The notes: generated by a model from the sequence alone, not told the origin. 64,000 bases of DNA from Solibacillus daqui (GCF_028747805.1 NZ_CP114887.1:1915501-1979500); one strand, 5' to 3'. Numbered from the stretch's first letter, positions 1 to 9,224 are shown. A program made the numbers and translations.

Positions 1-636
1 TCAACACTGATGAAAAGCTTATACTTCGATGAAACAATCACGTCTGGTGAAGGGTATTTAGTTGATTATGAAAATGGTGAAACGAATATTTTCACAGAAT
101 CAAACCAAATGAAGCGTGCCATTCGCAATGATATTTTAGGGATGGTTTATCAAAATCCAATGCTTGGTTTAAAGATGAATTTTTCTTCGTTAAGTAATAT
201 TGCTGAAAAGCAAATCGCGGCGGGCAATCGTCATGTGCGCCAAATGGAAAACCGTAGCTATGAGCTTTTAGAGCGTGTCAATATTCCGTTGCATCGCAGT
301 AAGGAAGCGCCGAAAAATTTCTCTGGCGGTATGCAGCAGCGTGTACAAATTGCCAAAGCGTTATCCAATAATCCACCTGTTTTATTACTTGACGAAGTAA
401 CGACGGGGCTTGATTTGTCTGTACAGGCAGATGTGTTGGATTTAATTAAGCAAATACAACGCGAGCTACAAATTTCGATGATTGTCGTATCGCATGATTT
501 AGCTGTTATTCGTATGTTAGCAGACCGCACAATTGTTATGCTAAACGGTCAAATTATTGAGCACGGCTTAACTGATCAAGTATTAGAAGACCCGCAACAT
601 AAATTTACGCAGCAGCTTGTGTACTCATTACTTTAA
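1..636 (+). CDS. phnK: C-P lyase complex ATP-binding protein PhnK (5' end outside window)
   Basis: ABC-type ATPase of the carbon-phosphorus lyase complex, which cleaves phosphonates to phosphate. The reading frame is open to base 1 and begins inside Walker A (the visible STLMKSL is the tail of a GKST motif), so the first roughly 40 residues lie outside the window and the Met at base 10 is internal. Visible are the Q-loop region (VYQNP), the signature SGGMQQR, Walker B LLLDEV and the switch His in VSHD. In characterised C-P lyases PhnK docks on the PhnGHIJ core; those genes would be expected just upstream. The stop is followed after about 10 bases by an AAGGAGG site for phnM, so this is one operon. 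Confidence 0.9.
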   Translation, partial: STLMKSLYFDETITSGEGYLVDYENGETNIFTESNQMKRAIRNDILGMVYQNPMLGLKMNFSSLSNIAEKQIAAGNRHVRQMENRSYELLERVNIPLHRSKEAPKNFSGGMQQRVQIAKALSNNPPVLLLDEVTTGLDLSVQADVLDLIKQIQRELQISMIVVSHDLAVIRMLADRTIVMLNGQIIEHGLTDQVLEDPQHKFTQQLVYSLL

Positions 637-648
637 GGAGGTAGTTCC

Positions 649-1821
649 ATGTTAGCAATTAAAAATGGTGTCATCGTAACAGAACAACAATTTTTGCAAG
701 GACACGTTGTATTAGTAAACGGTACGACTATTGAAGGAATTTTGCCAGAGTCTTTAGTAAATCTAGCAAATTATGAGGTTGTTGATGCACAAGGTGGCTA
801 TATTTCACCAGGCTTTGTCGATATTCATTCCGATTATATTGAGACAATTGTTAGCCCACGACCGACGTCAATGATGAATGTCAATCTTGGTTTACGTGAG
901 AGCGAGCGTATTTTAATGACGCACGGGATTACAACGATTTTTCACTCGTTATCTTATTATGGTGACGATAAATATTCGCATAAGCTTATTCGTAATCCAG
1001 AAAACGTACAACGCTGTGTTGATGCTATTCATGCGACACATGACGAGCCCCATTTAATACGTCATCGTCTTCATGCACGCTTTGAAATTGATTCTTTAGA
1101 TCAAATATCAAACCTTGAGCGAAATATTTTAGATGGTAAGGTACATCTCTTGTCGTTCATGGATCATACACCAGGGCAAGGACAATATCGTAATTTAGAA
1201 TTGTATAAAAATATTATGCGCGGTTACCGTGATATTACAGATGGCGAGGCAACTACGCTAATTAAAGAGCAGACAGAAAAGGAAAAAATGTCGCTGGATG
1301 AAATTGAGCGTATTAGCTGTTTAGCAATTGAGCGTAATATTGCCGTTGCTTCGCATGATGACGACGATATAGCAAAGCTTGCACTTGTACAGTCTTACGG
1401 GACAACGATTAGTGAATTTCCGATTACGTTAGATGTAGCAAAAGAGGCGAAACGTATTGGCATGCAAACAATTGCTGGAGCACCAAATATTTTACTTGGT
1501 GGCTCACATTCGGGGAATTTAAGTGCAGCAGAAGCAATTCAAGCACATGTCATTGATATTATTTGCAGTGATTACTATCCGCCCGCTATGTTACACGGTA
1601 TTTTCGAGCTAGCGAATAAATACGAAGAAGATTTGCATAGTCTCTTCCAACTTGTGACGATCAATCCAGCACGTGCGGTCAATATGGCACATGAAATTGG
1701 CTCGATTGAAGTGGGTAAAAAAGCAGATTTACTAATAATTGAGCAAATGGAAGATGGTTACCCTGTTGTAACGACGACAATTGTAGACGGCAAAACGATT
1801 ATGAAAACGAACTATCGCTAA
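649..1821 (+). CDS. phnM: Alpha-D-ribose 1-methylphosphonate 5-triphosphate diphosphatase PhnM
   Basis: Amidohydrolase-fold enzyme of 390 residues that removes pyrophosphate from ribose 1-methylphosphonate 5-triphosphate, giving the substrate of the PhnJ radical lyase. The N-terminal beta-sandwich is followed by the metal-binding start of the barrel (FVDIHSDYIE, near residues 57-66), then SFMDHTPGQGQY, SHDDDD and HSGNLSA, all in PhnM order. The C-terminal ADLLII plus VVDGK-type ending is typical of the superfamily. Length matches the usual 380-390. An AAGGAGG site precedes the ATG, 12 bases after phnK; phnL follows after 13 bases. Confidence 0.93.
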   Translation: MLAIKNGVIVTEQQFLQGHVVLVNGTTIEGILPESLVNLANYEVVDAQGGYISPGFVDIHSDYIETIVSPRPTSMMNVNLGLRESERILMTHGITTIFHSLSYYGDDKYSHKLIRNPENVQRCVDAIHATHDEPHLIRHRLHARFEIDSLDQISNLERNILDGKVHLLSFMDHTPGQGQYRNLELYKNIMRGYRDITDGEATTLIKEQTEKEKMSLDEIERISCLAIERNIAVASHDDDDIAKLALVQSYGTTISEFPITLDVAKEAKRIGMQTIAGAPNILLGGSHSGNLSAAEAIQAHVIDIICSDYYPPAMLHGIFELANKYEEDLHSLFQLVTINPARAVNMAHEIGSIEVGKKADLLIIEQMEDGYPVVTTTIVDGKTIMKTNYR

Positions 1822-1834
1822 GGAGGCGTTATCA

Positions 1835-2533
1835 TTGATTACAATCGAAAATCTACAAAAGTCTTTTACGATTCATCATTTAAATCAAACGTTTCCAGCA
1901 TTAGAAAACTTAACTTTACACGTGCAAGAGGGTGGTTTTTTAGGCATCGTCGGTAAAAGCGGTAGCGGTAAGTCAACTATTTTAAAAAGTATTTACCGCA
2001 CATACGAACCTCAAGCGGGAAGTATTTGGTTTGATTCAGCAGCGTTTGGCAAAATCGATTTATTAACAGCATCTTTACGTGACATAATCTATTTACGTAA
2101 ACATGAAATTGGCTACGTCTCACAGTTTTTAAATGTAATGCCACGTACGACAGCTATAGAGCTTGTAATGCAGTCACTGTATGGTGTTGGAGCAAAAGAG
2201 GAAGAGGCACTAGAGAAGGCACAGTCAGCGCTACGTCATTTTGATATTGATGAAAAGCTTTGGAATAGCTATCCAAACAATTTTTCTGGAGGCGAAAAGC
2301 TCCGTTTGAACATTGCATGTGCAGTCGTAAAAGAGCCGCGTCTATTACTTTTAGATGAGCCAACAGCAAGCTTAGATCATGCATCAAAAATTAAAGTGCG
2401 TGAATCAATCGAAAAATTAAAAGCAAGAGGTACGACATTAATTGGAATTTTCCATGACTTAGAATTTATGGAAGGACTTTGTGACCAAGTATTTACGATG
2501 ACAAAGCTTACAGAAGAGAGGACCGCTATATGA
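1835..2533 (+). CDS. phnL: C-P lyase ATP-binding protein PhnL
   Basis: Second ABC-type ATPase of the C-P lyase system, 232 residues; with PhnI, G and H it is linked to making ribose 1-methylphosphonate 5-triphosphate. Walker A (GKSGSGKST), the signature FSGGEKLR and Walker B LLLDEPTAS are intact, and the VMPRTTA/LWNSYPNNFSGGE region is characteristic of PhnL rather than of a transporter ATPase. The start is TTG at 1835, chosen for AAGGAGG 9 bases upstream; no ATG fits. The end overlaps the next start as ATGA, implying translational coupling. Confidence 0.92.
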   Translation: MITIENLQKSFTIHHLNQTFPALENLTLHVQEGGFLGIVGKSGSGKSTILKSIYRTYEPQAGSIWFDSAAFGKIDLLTASLRDIIYLRKHEIGYVSQFLNVMPRTTAIELVMQSLYGVGAKEEEALEKAQSALRHFDIDEKLWNSYPNNFSGGEKLRLNIACAVVKEPRLLLLDEPTASLDHASKIKVRESIEKLKARGTTLIGIFHDLEFMEGLCDQVFTMTKLTEERTAI

Positions 2534-3351
2534 CGACAGATTTGCATACGCACAGCCGCTATTCGGACGGTTCTTCAACACTTGAAGAGCTATTTATAGA
2601 AGCTCAAAAAGCAGGCATTACACAGCTTGGTGTCGTAGACCATGATACGATAAAGCACCATGAAGAGGGCCGCAGTTTGGCTGTGCAATATGGAATCGAT
2701 TTTGTTGCAGGTGTAGAGATTTCTGCGTTCGATTATAAGCGAAATCGTAAGGTACATCTACTTGGCTACGGGTTTACAGGAGATTGTGCAAATATTGAAG
2801 AGCTTTGTCGTCCATTACTTGCGCGTCGTCATGCCCATTCAATTTGGCAGCTTGAACGTATCAAGGAAGTCGGTTTCCAGCTTGATCTTGAACGAGCGCT
2901 TCACTATGCCGAGACGTGTGGCACGCTATATAAGCAGCACATTATGCATGCATTAACTGATGCACCGTATAATTCAAAAAGTTATCAAACGATATACCGT
3001 TCTTTATTTAAAAAAAATGGTGTCGCATCAGGTGACATACGATATGTTGATGCCTTTGATGCGATGCACGCTATTCATGCGGACGGCGGAATTGCAGTGC
3101 TAGCACATCCAGGACAGCTTCAATCATTTGAAATTGCTGAAGAGCTTATTGCTTATGGCTTAGATGGTATCGAAGTCATTCATCCAGATCACTCAATGGA
3201 GCATATCGACTTGGCTAACAAGCTTGCTGAGAAATATCGCTTAATTAAAACAGGCGGCTCCGATTATCATGGTCAATACGGTAACTCTGTAAAGCTTGGT
3301 CAATATATTTGTCAGCCTTTACAAACTGCTGAATTGTTAAGCAAACGTTAA
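2530..3351 (+). CDS. PHP-domain phosphoesterase, probable phosphoribose cyclic phosphate hydrolase (PhnPP-like)
   Basis: PHP-family metallophosphoesterase of 273 residues. Visible metal ligands include the N-terminal HTHSRYSD (H6, H8), the VVDHDT motif, AVLAHPGQ and the C-terminal GGSDYHG. In the C-P lyase pathway the lyase product, 5-phosphoribosyl 1,2-cyclic phosphate, must be opened. Enterobacteria use the beta-lactamase-fold PhnP, whereas a PHP-family enzyme from Eggerthella lenta (PhnPP) does this by sequential hydrolysis. The 4-base overlap with phnL, and no PhnP in the visible part, make the PhnPP role the best inference. A generic PHP phosphatase cannot be excluded from sequence alone. 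Confidence 0.82.
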   Translation: MTTDLHTHSRYSDGSSTLEELFIEAQKAGITQLGVVDHDTIKHHEEGRSLAVQYGIDFVAGVEISAFDYKRNRKVHLLGYGFTGDCANIEELCRPLLARRHAHSIWQLERIKEVGFQLDLERALHYAETCGTLYKQHIMHALTDAPYNSKSYQTIYRSLFKKNGVASGDIRYVDAFDAMHAIHADGGIAVLAHPGQLQSFEIAEELIAYGLDGIEVIHPDHSMEHIDLANKLAEKYRLIKTGGSDYHGQYGNSVKLGQYICQPLQTAELLSKR

Positions 3352-3401
3352 GTATTTTAAAGATAACACAAACAATATTTTCTTATGAAAAAAATGATGT
3401 T

Positions 3402-3431
3402 TTAATGGCACTATAGGTAAGTGCCTATAAT
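3402..3431 (+). promoter_or_regulatory. Candidate promoter with embedded palindromic operator upstream of phnD
   Basis: A perfect TATAAT (-10) lies at 3426-3431 with a weak TTAATG -35 at 3402-3407 (18-base spacer). Between them is a perfect inverted repeat, GGCACT (3407-3412) and AGTGCC (3420-3425), separated by 7 bases. A palindrome in the -35/-10 spacer is a classic repressor position. The regulator is not identified; it does not match the PhnF consensus I know. Confidence 0.5.
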
Positions 3432-3457
3432 ATCGAACATAAAAAGGGAGATTAATA

Positions 3458-4489
3458 ATGAACAAAAAGTGGTTATCAGCTTTAATGGCAATGCTATGTG
3501 TACTTATTTTATCGGCATGTAATTCTTCGAGCAACGATGCAGCATCCACAGATGCATCAACTGGTCCAGTAACACTTGTATGGTATCCAAATGAATCTGG
3601 CTCAGAATTGTCGGCTTCTCGAGATGCATTTTCAGCATTAGTTAAAGAGGCTACTGGTCGTGATGTAGAGCATAAATTAACGACTGACTATGCGATTGCG
3701 ATCGAATCAATCGCCAATGGTAATGCACATATCGCATTTATGGGTCCACAAGGTTACATCGAGGCAAATAACAAAAGCAAAGATGTACAGGCATTAGTCG
3801 TACCATCTGGTGAATCAGGTACGTTAGACGATGCTGTTTATTATAGCTGGTTAGCTGTACCGAAAGACAAAGCTGAAGATTATAAAGTAGATGGCGAATT
3901 TTCAATGGATGCAATTGAAGGGAAATCGATCTCATTCGTATCAACATCTTCTACTTCAGGATTTAAAGTACCAACAAGTTCTATTATTTCTCACTTTAGC
4001 GATAAAAACTTAACAGAAGAAAAACTGATGGAAGGTAACGATGTGTTCCCGACAGTATTATTCGGTGACTCTCACCAAGGCTCAGCGGTAAATATGTTAA
4101 TGGAACGTTCAGATGTATCGGCATTTTGTGACACTTGTGTAAGCTCATATGTTGAGCTAGTTGAAGGTGAAGCAAATAAGCCAGGCGCAGTTTATCGTGT
4201 AAAGGACGATGCAGCCGCACCATTTAATACTTTAACAGGTGAAGAATTCACATTGATCCAAGTAACGGCAGTATTAAATTCCCCATTCGTAGTAAACAAA
4301 TCTGTGTTAACAGAAGAGGAAATTACGAAGCTTAAAGAAGCTTTCATTTCAGATGAAACAGCAAATAACACAGAGATTTTCGTACCAGAAGATTCAGGTG
4401 AAGCCGGTTTATTCTCTAAATCAGCGGATGAGCGTTTTTTAGAAGTAGAGGATGCTTGGTTCAACCCAATACGTGAACTATCTAAATAA
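3458..4489 (+). CDS. phnD: Phosphonate ABC transporter substrate-binding lipoprotein PhnD
   Basis: Extracytoplasmic binding lipoprotein of 343 residues that captures phosphonates (or phosphite/phosphate-like anions) for PhnCE. It has a lipoprotein signal with lipobox LSAC (Cys about residue 21) and a low-complexity linker. The mature domain has TLVWYPNESGSEL, the GNAHIAFMGPQGYIEA segment and SISFVSTSSTSGFKVP, all typical of PhnD periplasmic-binding folds. AGGGAG sits 8 bases before the ATG. It begins a new transcription unit behind its own promoter, about 100 bases after the lyase genes, and is followed by a hairpin before phnC. Confidence 0.93.
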   Translation: MNKKWLSALMAMLCVLILSACNSSSNDAASTDASTGPVTLVWYPNESGSELSASRDAFSALVKEATGRDVEHKLTTDYAIAIESIANGNAHIAFMGPQGYIEANNKSKDVQALVVPSGESGTLDDAVYYSWLAVPKDKAEDYKVDGEFSMDAIEGKSISFVSTSSTSGFKVPTSSIISHFSDKNLTEEKLMEGNDVFPTVLFGDSHQGSAVNMLMERSDVSAFCDTCVSSYVELVEGEANKPGAVYRVKDDAAAPFNTLTGEEFTLIQVTAVLNSPFVVNKSVLTEEEITKLKEAFISDETANNTEIFVPEDSGEAGLFSKSADERFLEVEDAWFNPIRELSK

Positions 4490-4502
4490 GTATGAAATAG
4501 GC

Positions 4503-4540
4503 GGGCGGACTTTGTCATGATGATAAAGCCGCCCTTTATT
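4503..4540 (+). terminator. Hairpin between phnD and phnC, possible attenuating terminator
   Basis: GGGCGG (4503-4508) pairs with CCGCCC (4529-4534) and the stem extends inward through CTTT/AAAG; TTTATTC follows. The U-tract is short and the importer genes continue on the same strand, so partial read-through giving more PhnD than PhnC/E is likely. Confidence 0.65.
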
Positions 4541-4599
4541 CAAAAAATGTATAGGTTACACCTTTAATTTTAAGCCAATACAAAAGGAGATCGAACAAA

Positions 4600-5454
4600 A
4601 TGGTTACTTCTGCGGTGAAAGAAAAACAACGTATTCAACAAAAGCAAACGTTTAGTTATCCACAAGTGGAAGGCTATGAGGATTTACCAACCACAGTTTT
4701 AAAGTTAACTAATCTTGTGAAAAGCTATGATCGCCAATCGACTGTGCTTGACGGTATTAATCTAGAGCTTCAAGAAGGAGAGTTTGTATCGATTATCGGA
4801 AAATCTGGTGCTGGTAAATCGACACTACTACGCTGTATAAATCGTATGATTGAGCCGTCAAGCGGTACCATTATTTTTAATAATACATCGCTTACTAAGC
4901 TTAATAAACGTGACCTACGTAAAGAGCGTACAAAAATCGGTATGATATTCCAACATTACAATTTAGTTTCACGTTTAACTGTTTTTGAAAATGTATTACA
5001 TGGTCGCTTCGGTTATAAATCAACATTAAAAGGCGTTTTAGGTATATACAGTGAAGAGGAAAAACTACTCGCCCTACAAATTTTAGATAAGTTAGGAATG
5101 AAAGAGCATATTTATAAGCGATGTGACCAGCTAAGTGGTGGACAAAAGCAACGCGTCGGCATTGCCCGGGCACTTGTACAGGAGCCAACGCTGTTACTAT
5201 GTGACGAACCAATCGCTTCACTCGATCCGAACGCTTCAAAGGTAATCATGGATCATTTAAAAGAAATATCACAATCGATGGGTATTACAGTGTTAGTAAA
5301 CTTGCACCAAGTCGATGTGGCAATGCGTTATTCAGACCGGATTATCGGGTTAAGCAAAGGTGAAAAAGTGTTCGACGGTAAACCAAAGAATTTAACGCAG
5401 CATAACATTAAAGATATTTACGGCTCAGAAGTGGATGAATTAATTTTTGAATAA
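4600..5454 (+). CDS. phnC: Phosphonate ABC transporter ATP-binding protein PhnC
   Basis: Cytoplasmic ATPase energising phosphonate import, 284 residues. Walker [11 protein letters not shown]-loop FQHYNLV, signature [15 protein letters not shown] and Walker [13 protein letters not shown] are intact; VNLHQVD is the typical PhnC H-loop, and the EENVLHGR-like segment reads [10 protein letters not shown]. It is 25-30 residues longer than the usual PhnC because of a charged N-terminal extension before the first strand ([10 protein letters not shown]). The AAAGGAGA site places the start at 4600, so the extension is probably real. Confidence 0.93.
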   Translation: MVTSAVKEKQRIQQKQTFSYPQVEGYEDLPTTVLKLTNLVKSYDRQSTVLDGINLELQEGEFVSIIGKSGAGKSTLLRCINRMIEPSSGTIIFNNTSLTKLNKRDLRKERTKIGMIFQHYNLVSRLTVFENVLHGRFGYKSTLKGVLGIYSEEEKLLALQILDKLGMKEHIYKRCDQLSGGQKQRVGIARALVQEPTLLLCDEPIASLDPNASKVIMDHLKEISQSMGITVLVNLHQVDVAMRYSDRIIGLSKGEKVFDGKPKNLTQHNIKDIYGSEVDELIFE

Positions 5455-5478
5455 AATGATGCAAAGTGGAGGCATAGC

Positions 5479-6267
5479 ATGACGGATATAAATATTTTAC
5501 GAGTGAAAAAATGGCGTATGACAGGCATTTTCGTAGTGATTATTGGGCTATTATATGGCTCGTCGGTGCTGACAAAATTTAATCTTGTAGAAGGTATTGA
5601 ATCGATTCCGGGGACGTTTGCTTGGATGGTTGCAAATCTCATTCCTTCAGCCGAATCATTAGAAAATTTACCGCGTGTACTTGAAAGTTTATGGGAGACA
5701 ATCATTTTATCGATGCTCGTAACGACAACGGCTGCGATATTTGCCTTGCTATTTGCTTTAATGGGTGCTAAAACGACACAAGTGAGCCATACATTTGGCT
5801 TTATTGTACGTTTTATTGCATCGGTATTTCGAAATATCCCAGTCGTAGCATGGGCTTTAGTGCTTGTTATATCATTTGGTCATAATGTGATTACAGGCTA
5901 TTTTGCATTATTTTTCTCAACGTTTGGTATTTTAGTGCGTATGTTTATTGAGACGATTGATGAGACGAGTTCGGATGGGGTAGAGGCGTTAACATCAACG
6001 GGTGCGAGCTACTTCCAAATGGTGTTTCGAGGCGTTATTCCAGATACGCTACCCCAAATGTTAAGCTGGGTATTTTATATGATTGAGACGAATATTCGTA
6101 GCGCTACATTAGTCGGTATTTTAACAGGTACTGGTATCGGCTTTTTATTTGATATGTACTATAAGCGAATGGACTACGGCATGCTTGGGCTTATTACAAT
6201 TGCCATCGTAATTATCGTAATGGCGATCGAATTTTCATCGAATTACGTAAGGAGAGCGATTTCATAA
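5479..6267 (+). CDS. phnE: Phosphonate ABC transporter permease PhnE (first copy)
   Basis: Inner-membrane permease of the phosphonate importer, 262 residues, with about six hydrophobic segments. The EAA-type coupling loop that contacts PhnC is EALTSTGASYFQMVFRGVIPD; FRNIPVVAWALVL is a PhnE-family signature. GTGGAGG precedes the ATG. Its stop shares one base with the start of the second permease (TAATG), so translation is coupled and the two likely form a heterodimeric channel. Confidence 0.92.
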   Translation: MTDINILRVKKWRMTGIFVVIIGLLYGSSVLTKFNLVEGIESIPGTFAWMVANLIPSAESLENLPRVLESLWETIILSMLVTTTAAIFALLFALMGAKTTQVSHTFGFIVRFIASVFRNIPVVAWALVLVISFGHNVITGYFALFFSTFGILVRMFIETIDETSSDGVEALTSTGASYFQMVFRGVIPDTLPQMLSWVFYMIETNIRSATLVGILTGTGIGFLFDMYYKRMDYGMLGLITIAIVIIVMAIEFSSNYVRRAIS

Positions 6268-7112
6268 TGCAAGTAATTTCACTCATGCAAGGCGTAAAAC
6301 AAAAAAATAACCGCATTCAAATAAAATTAATGACAAAATCAAGCCTGGTCATGCGTATTGTACTTTGGTCATTAGGGGCCTTCACACTAATGGGACCATT
6401 TTTATTAAATTATGGCACAGTCGATTGGGGAACAGCAGTATCATTAACACTAAATAATTTAAAAATGATGTTCCTGCAGCCCGCGTTTAACCAAATAACA
6501 TTTACAGGTACACTCATTCAAATCTCTATAACATTAGCACTTGCGCTATTAGCGACTGTTTTAGGGGCAATCATTGCATTTTTCTTAGCCATTTTTAGTG
6601 CGAAAAACTTAGCACCCGCATGGCTTTCTAATGTAATTATCGCGGCCAATTCATTTGTTCGTGCAGTGCCGACAGTTCTTTGGGTATTAATCTTTGCAAT
6701 TGTTGCAGGATTAGGTGCCGTTGCTTGTGTTATCGGGATGATTTTTCATACAGTTGCCTATTTAACAAAAGCTTTTGCAGAATCATTTGAGGAATTAGAT
6801 GAAGGAACAATCGAAGCGTTACGTGCATCGGGTGCCAATTGGTGGCATATTATTTTTGGTGCAGTAGTACCACAATCTTCTTCGTACATCGTATCATGGA
6901 CGTTTTTACGCTTCGAATCAAATTATGGCGTAGCAGTAGCAATGGGAGCAGCAGCTGCAGCAGGTGGTATTGGTTTCGATCTATTTATGTCTTCAAGCTT
7001 CTACTATGACTTGCATGAAGTTGGTATGATTACGTACTGTGCATTAATAGTAGCGATTATTTTGGAGCTCATTTCTATACGTATTAAAAAGAAGCTCATG
7101 GCACAAAATTGA
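6267..7112 (+). CDS. phnE: Phosphonate ABC transporter permease PhnE (second copy)
   Basis: Second membrane subunit, 281 residues, paralogous to the first. The coupling loop is EALRASGANWWHIIFGAVVPQ and the conserved segment is FVRAVPTVLWVLIF. A hydrophilic N-terminal stretch of about 25 residues precedes the first membrane segment. It is the last gene of the phn importer operon; a 20-bp perfect stem follows at 7290-7330. Confidence 0.92.
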   Translation: MQVISLMQGVKQKNNRIQIKLMTKSSLVMRIVLWSLGAFTLMGPFLLNYGTVDWGTAVSLTLNNLKMMFLQPAFNQITFTGTLIQISITLALALLATVLGAIIAFFLAIFSAKNLAPAWLSNVIIAANSFVRAVPTVLWVLIFAIVAGLGAVACVIGMIFHTVAYLTKAFAESFEELDEGTIEALRASGANWWHIIFGAVVPQSSSYIVSWTFLRFESNYGVAVAMGAAAAAGGIGFDLFMSSSFYYDLHEVGMITYCALIVAIILELISIRIKKKLMAQN

Positions 7113-7289
7113 TGAAATGCATCATTGAATAGTGAAACTCTATTCGCCAGGCATAGACACAATTTATTGGTATGAAACGAGTAAACCCATATCTAACATG
7201 GGTTTGCCGAAATATTATCAGTTGATTGAATGAAAAGGGTTTTAGAATACTAGCGCGGGCATTGACTTTTACCAACTCTCTCCACATCA

Positions 7290-7336
7290 AAAATCTCGCA
7301 TTTTTCTGAATCAGAAAAATGCGAGATTTTATTTTT
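7290..7336 (+). terminator. Bidirectional intrinsic terminator after phnE
   Basis: Perfect 20-bp inverted repeat (7290-7309 with 7311-7330) with A-rich and T-rich flanks; it ends phnDCEE transcription and, read from the other strand, the cstA-like gene. A smaller hairpin, AAACCCAT (7183-7190) with ATGGGTTT (7198-7205), lies upstream. Confidence 0.9.
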
Positions 7337-7385
7337 AGGACAATCCAGTCATTTTTAAAGAGTTGGATCAATTGTTTGTTGATTC

Positions 7386-8816
7386 TTATTTCTCTGATAA
7401 AAATACTGGATTTGTAAAGGCTTTTCGCTTAAAGATTTGATAAATATAATTGAAAGCAACTAAGACTGTAAAGCTTAAACCAATGATGACACCAGTATCA
7501 TAAGCTAGAGCAAATCCTTCTGGTGCTACCATTAAGTATACAAATACCACAGAAGTCATGAATAAAGCTGGTAAACCGGCAATCCAGTGGAACTTGCCTG
7601 TTTTTAATAAATATGATGCTGCAACCCAAAGCATAACTGTCGCAACCATTTGATTCGTCATCCCTACATAACGCCATAAGAATTGATAATCAATTGTTGA
7701 TAAGAAGAATGCTGGTGCTGCTACTGCAACTGTTGCTAAAATCGGTGTTGCATTATTTTTTGGTAAACGAGATCCTAAAAAGTCTAACACAATCATGCGT
7801 GCTGAACGTAATGAAGTATCACCTGTTGTAATTGGTAAAATAACAATTCCTAAAATCGCTAAAATACTACCGAATGTACCAAGTAATGCAATTGAAATTT
7901 CGTCTACTACGCCACCTGCACCAATTTCAGCAAGTTTTGGTAATAATCCTTCTGTACCGCCATAGAAACTCATACCAGCTGCACACCAGATTAACGCAAT
8001 AACACCTTCACCAATCATGGCACCAAAGAAAACTTTGCGTCCTTCAGATTCTTTCTTGATTGTTCTTGAAATAATCGGGCTTTGGGTAGAGTGGAAACCA
8101 GAGATTGCACCACAAGAAATAGTTACCATTAATAATGGCCATACAGGTAAATCATTCGGATGCATATTTGTTAAAGATACTTCAGGAATAGCAATATCCG
8201 AAGTTACTAGTGCTACTAATACCGCACCAGCCATAATGATTAATACCGCACCAAATACTGGATAAATACGACCGATAATTTGATTGATCGGTAAAATCGC
8301 TGCTAATAAGAAGTAAATGAAAATAGCAATAAGTGCTGTCATAAATGTAATACCTAATTTTGAAGATAGAACAGCGGCAGGTCCTGCTGTAAAGGCAGCT
8401 GCTACTAAAACCATTAGTACAACTGAAACGATATCAGTGAATACGCGCATAACTTTTCCTAAATAGCGTTGAACAAGTGCTGGGAATTGTGCTCCTCCAT
8501 GACGTAGAGATAACATCCCTGCAAAATAGTCATGAACGGCTCCGGCAAAAATACAACCAAATACAATCCAAATCATTGCAACTGGACCATAGAGTGCACC
8601 TGCAATTGCACCGTAAATTGGGCCAAGCCCTGCGATATTTAATAGTTGAATTATCCAGCCCTTCCATGCAGGCATGGGCATATAATCTAAATTATCAGCT
8701 TTTGTATAAGCTGGTGTTGGCGTTGTATCATTTACAATAAAAACCTTTTCAATAAATTTTCCATAAACGATATACCCTACAATTAATAGAGCAATCGAAC
8801 CAAGAAGTGTAAACAT
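7386..8816 (-). CDS. CstA-family carbon starvation/pyruvate transporter (short form)
   Basis: Polytopic membrane transporter of 476 residues with at least ten hydrophobic segments. The diagnostic CstA blocks are visible: the start AYTKADNLDYMPMPAWKG region, the GPIYGAIAGALYGP and HDYFAGMLSLRHGG segments, and GDTSLRSARM. Family members such as E. coli CstA and BtsT import peptides or pyruvate; those are about 700 residues long, so this is a shortened subtype lacking the C-terminal region. GGAGGGG precedes the ATG. It stands alone, convergent with phnE. Substrate (pyruvate or peptide) is inferred from the family only. Confidence 0.85.
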   Translation of the reverse strand: MFTLLGSIALLIVGYIVYGKFIEKVFIVNDTTPTPAYTKADNLDYMPMPAWKGWIIQLLNIAGLGPIYGAIAGALYGPVAMIWIVFGCIFAGAVHDYFAGMLSLRHGGAQFPALVQRYLGKVMRVFTDIVSVVLMVLVAAAFTAGPAAVLSSKLGITFMTALIAIFIYFLLAAILPINQIIGRIYPVFGAVLIIMAGAVLVALVTSDIAIPEVSLTNMHPNDLPVWPLLMVTISCGAISGFHSTQSPIISRTIKKESEGRKVFFGAMIGEGVIALIWCAAGMSFYGGTEGLLPKLAEIGAGGVVDEISIALLGTFGSILAILGIVILPITTGDTSLRSARMIVLDFLGSRLPKNNATPILATVAVAAPAFFLSTIDYQFLWRYVGMTNQMVATVMLWVAASYLLKTGKFHWIAGLPALFMTSVVFVYLMVAPEGFALAYDTGVIIGLSFTVLVAFNYIYQIFKRKAFTNPVFLSEK

Positions 8817-9189
8817 AAATCCCCCTCCAATTTTTCTGATAATTCAAATTATATAAATGTATGACTAGATTTGTAAACAGAGTTTTTTGAAAATTAAAGG
8901 GGAAAGATATATTAAAATTGCGAATATTAAAATAAAACATAGATAAACACACGTTAAGTAGTGAAAACTGTTATATAAAAATATAATGGATTTCGAAATA
9001 TATTTAATGGGATGTATTAATGTGGAAGTAAATTGACGGATTTTGTGTTTTTAACACAGATAAAGCTCTAGCTTCAACGTCTCTCTCCATTCAGAAAAGG
9101 GGAGTTATTTCGGGGAAAGTTAGAGCATAAAGAAAGGTTTTCAAATTTTGAATTGTGTGAGTACCGGGCACCGATAATAAATAAAAAAA
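8817..9189. other. Non-coding region with a nested hairpin
   Basis: No convincing gene. It holds a two-tier inverted repeat: outer arms GCTCTAGCTT (9065-9074) and AAGTTAGAGC (9117-9126), one mismatch, enclosing CTCTCC (9083-9088) with GGGGAG (9099-9104). It would fall in the leader of the leftward cstA-like gene if that promoter lies beyond 9126. A small GTGTT/AACAC hairpin sits at 9045-9057. Confidence 0.4.
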
Positions 9190-9224
9190 ACAAGGATTTG
9201 AGTACTTTTACTCAAATCCTTTTT
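9190..9224 (-). terminator. Intrinsic terminator of the glucosaminidase gene
   Basis: AAGGATTTGAGTA pairs with TACTCAAATCCTT around a TTT-type loop; read leftward it is followed by a run of eight Ts. The stem begins right after the stop codon of the leftward glucosaminidase gene. Confidence 0.85.
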
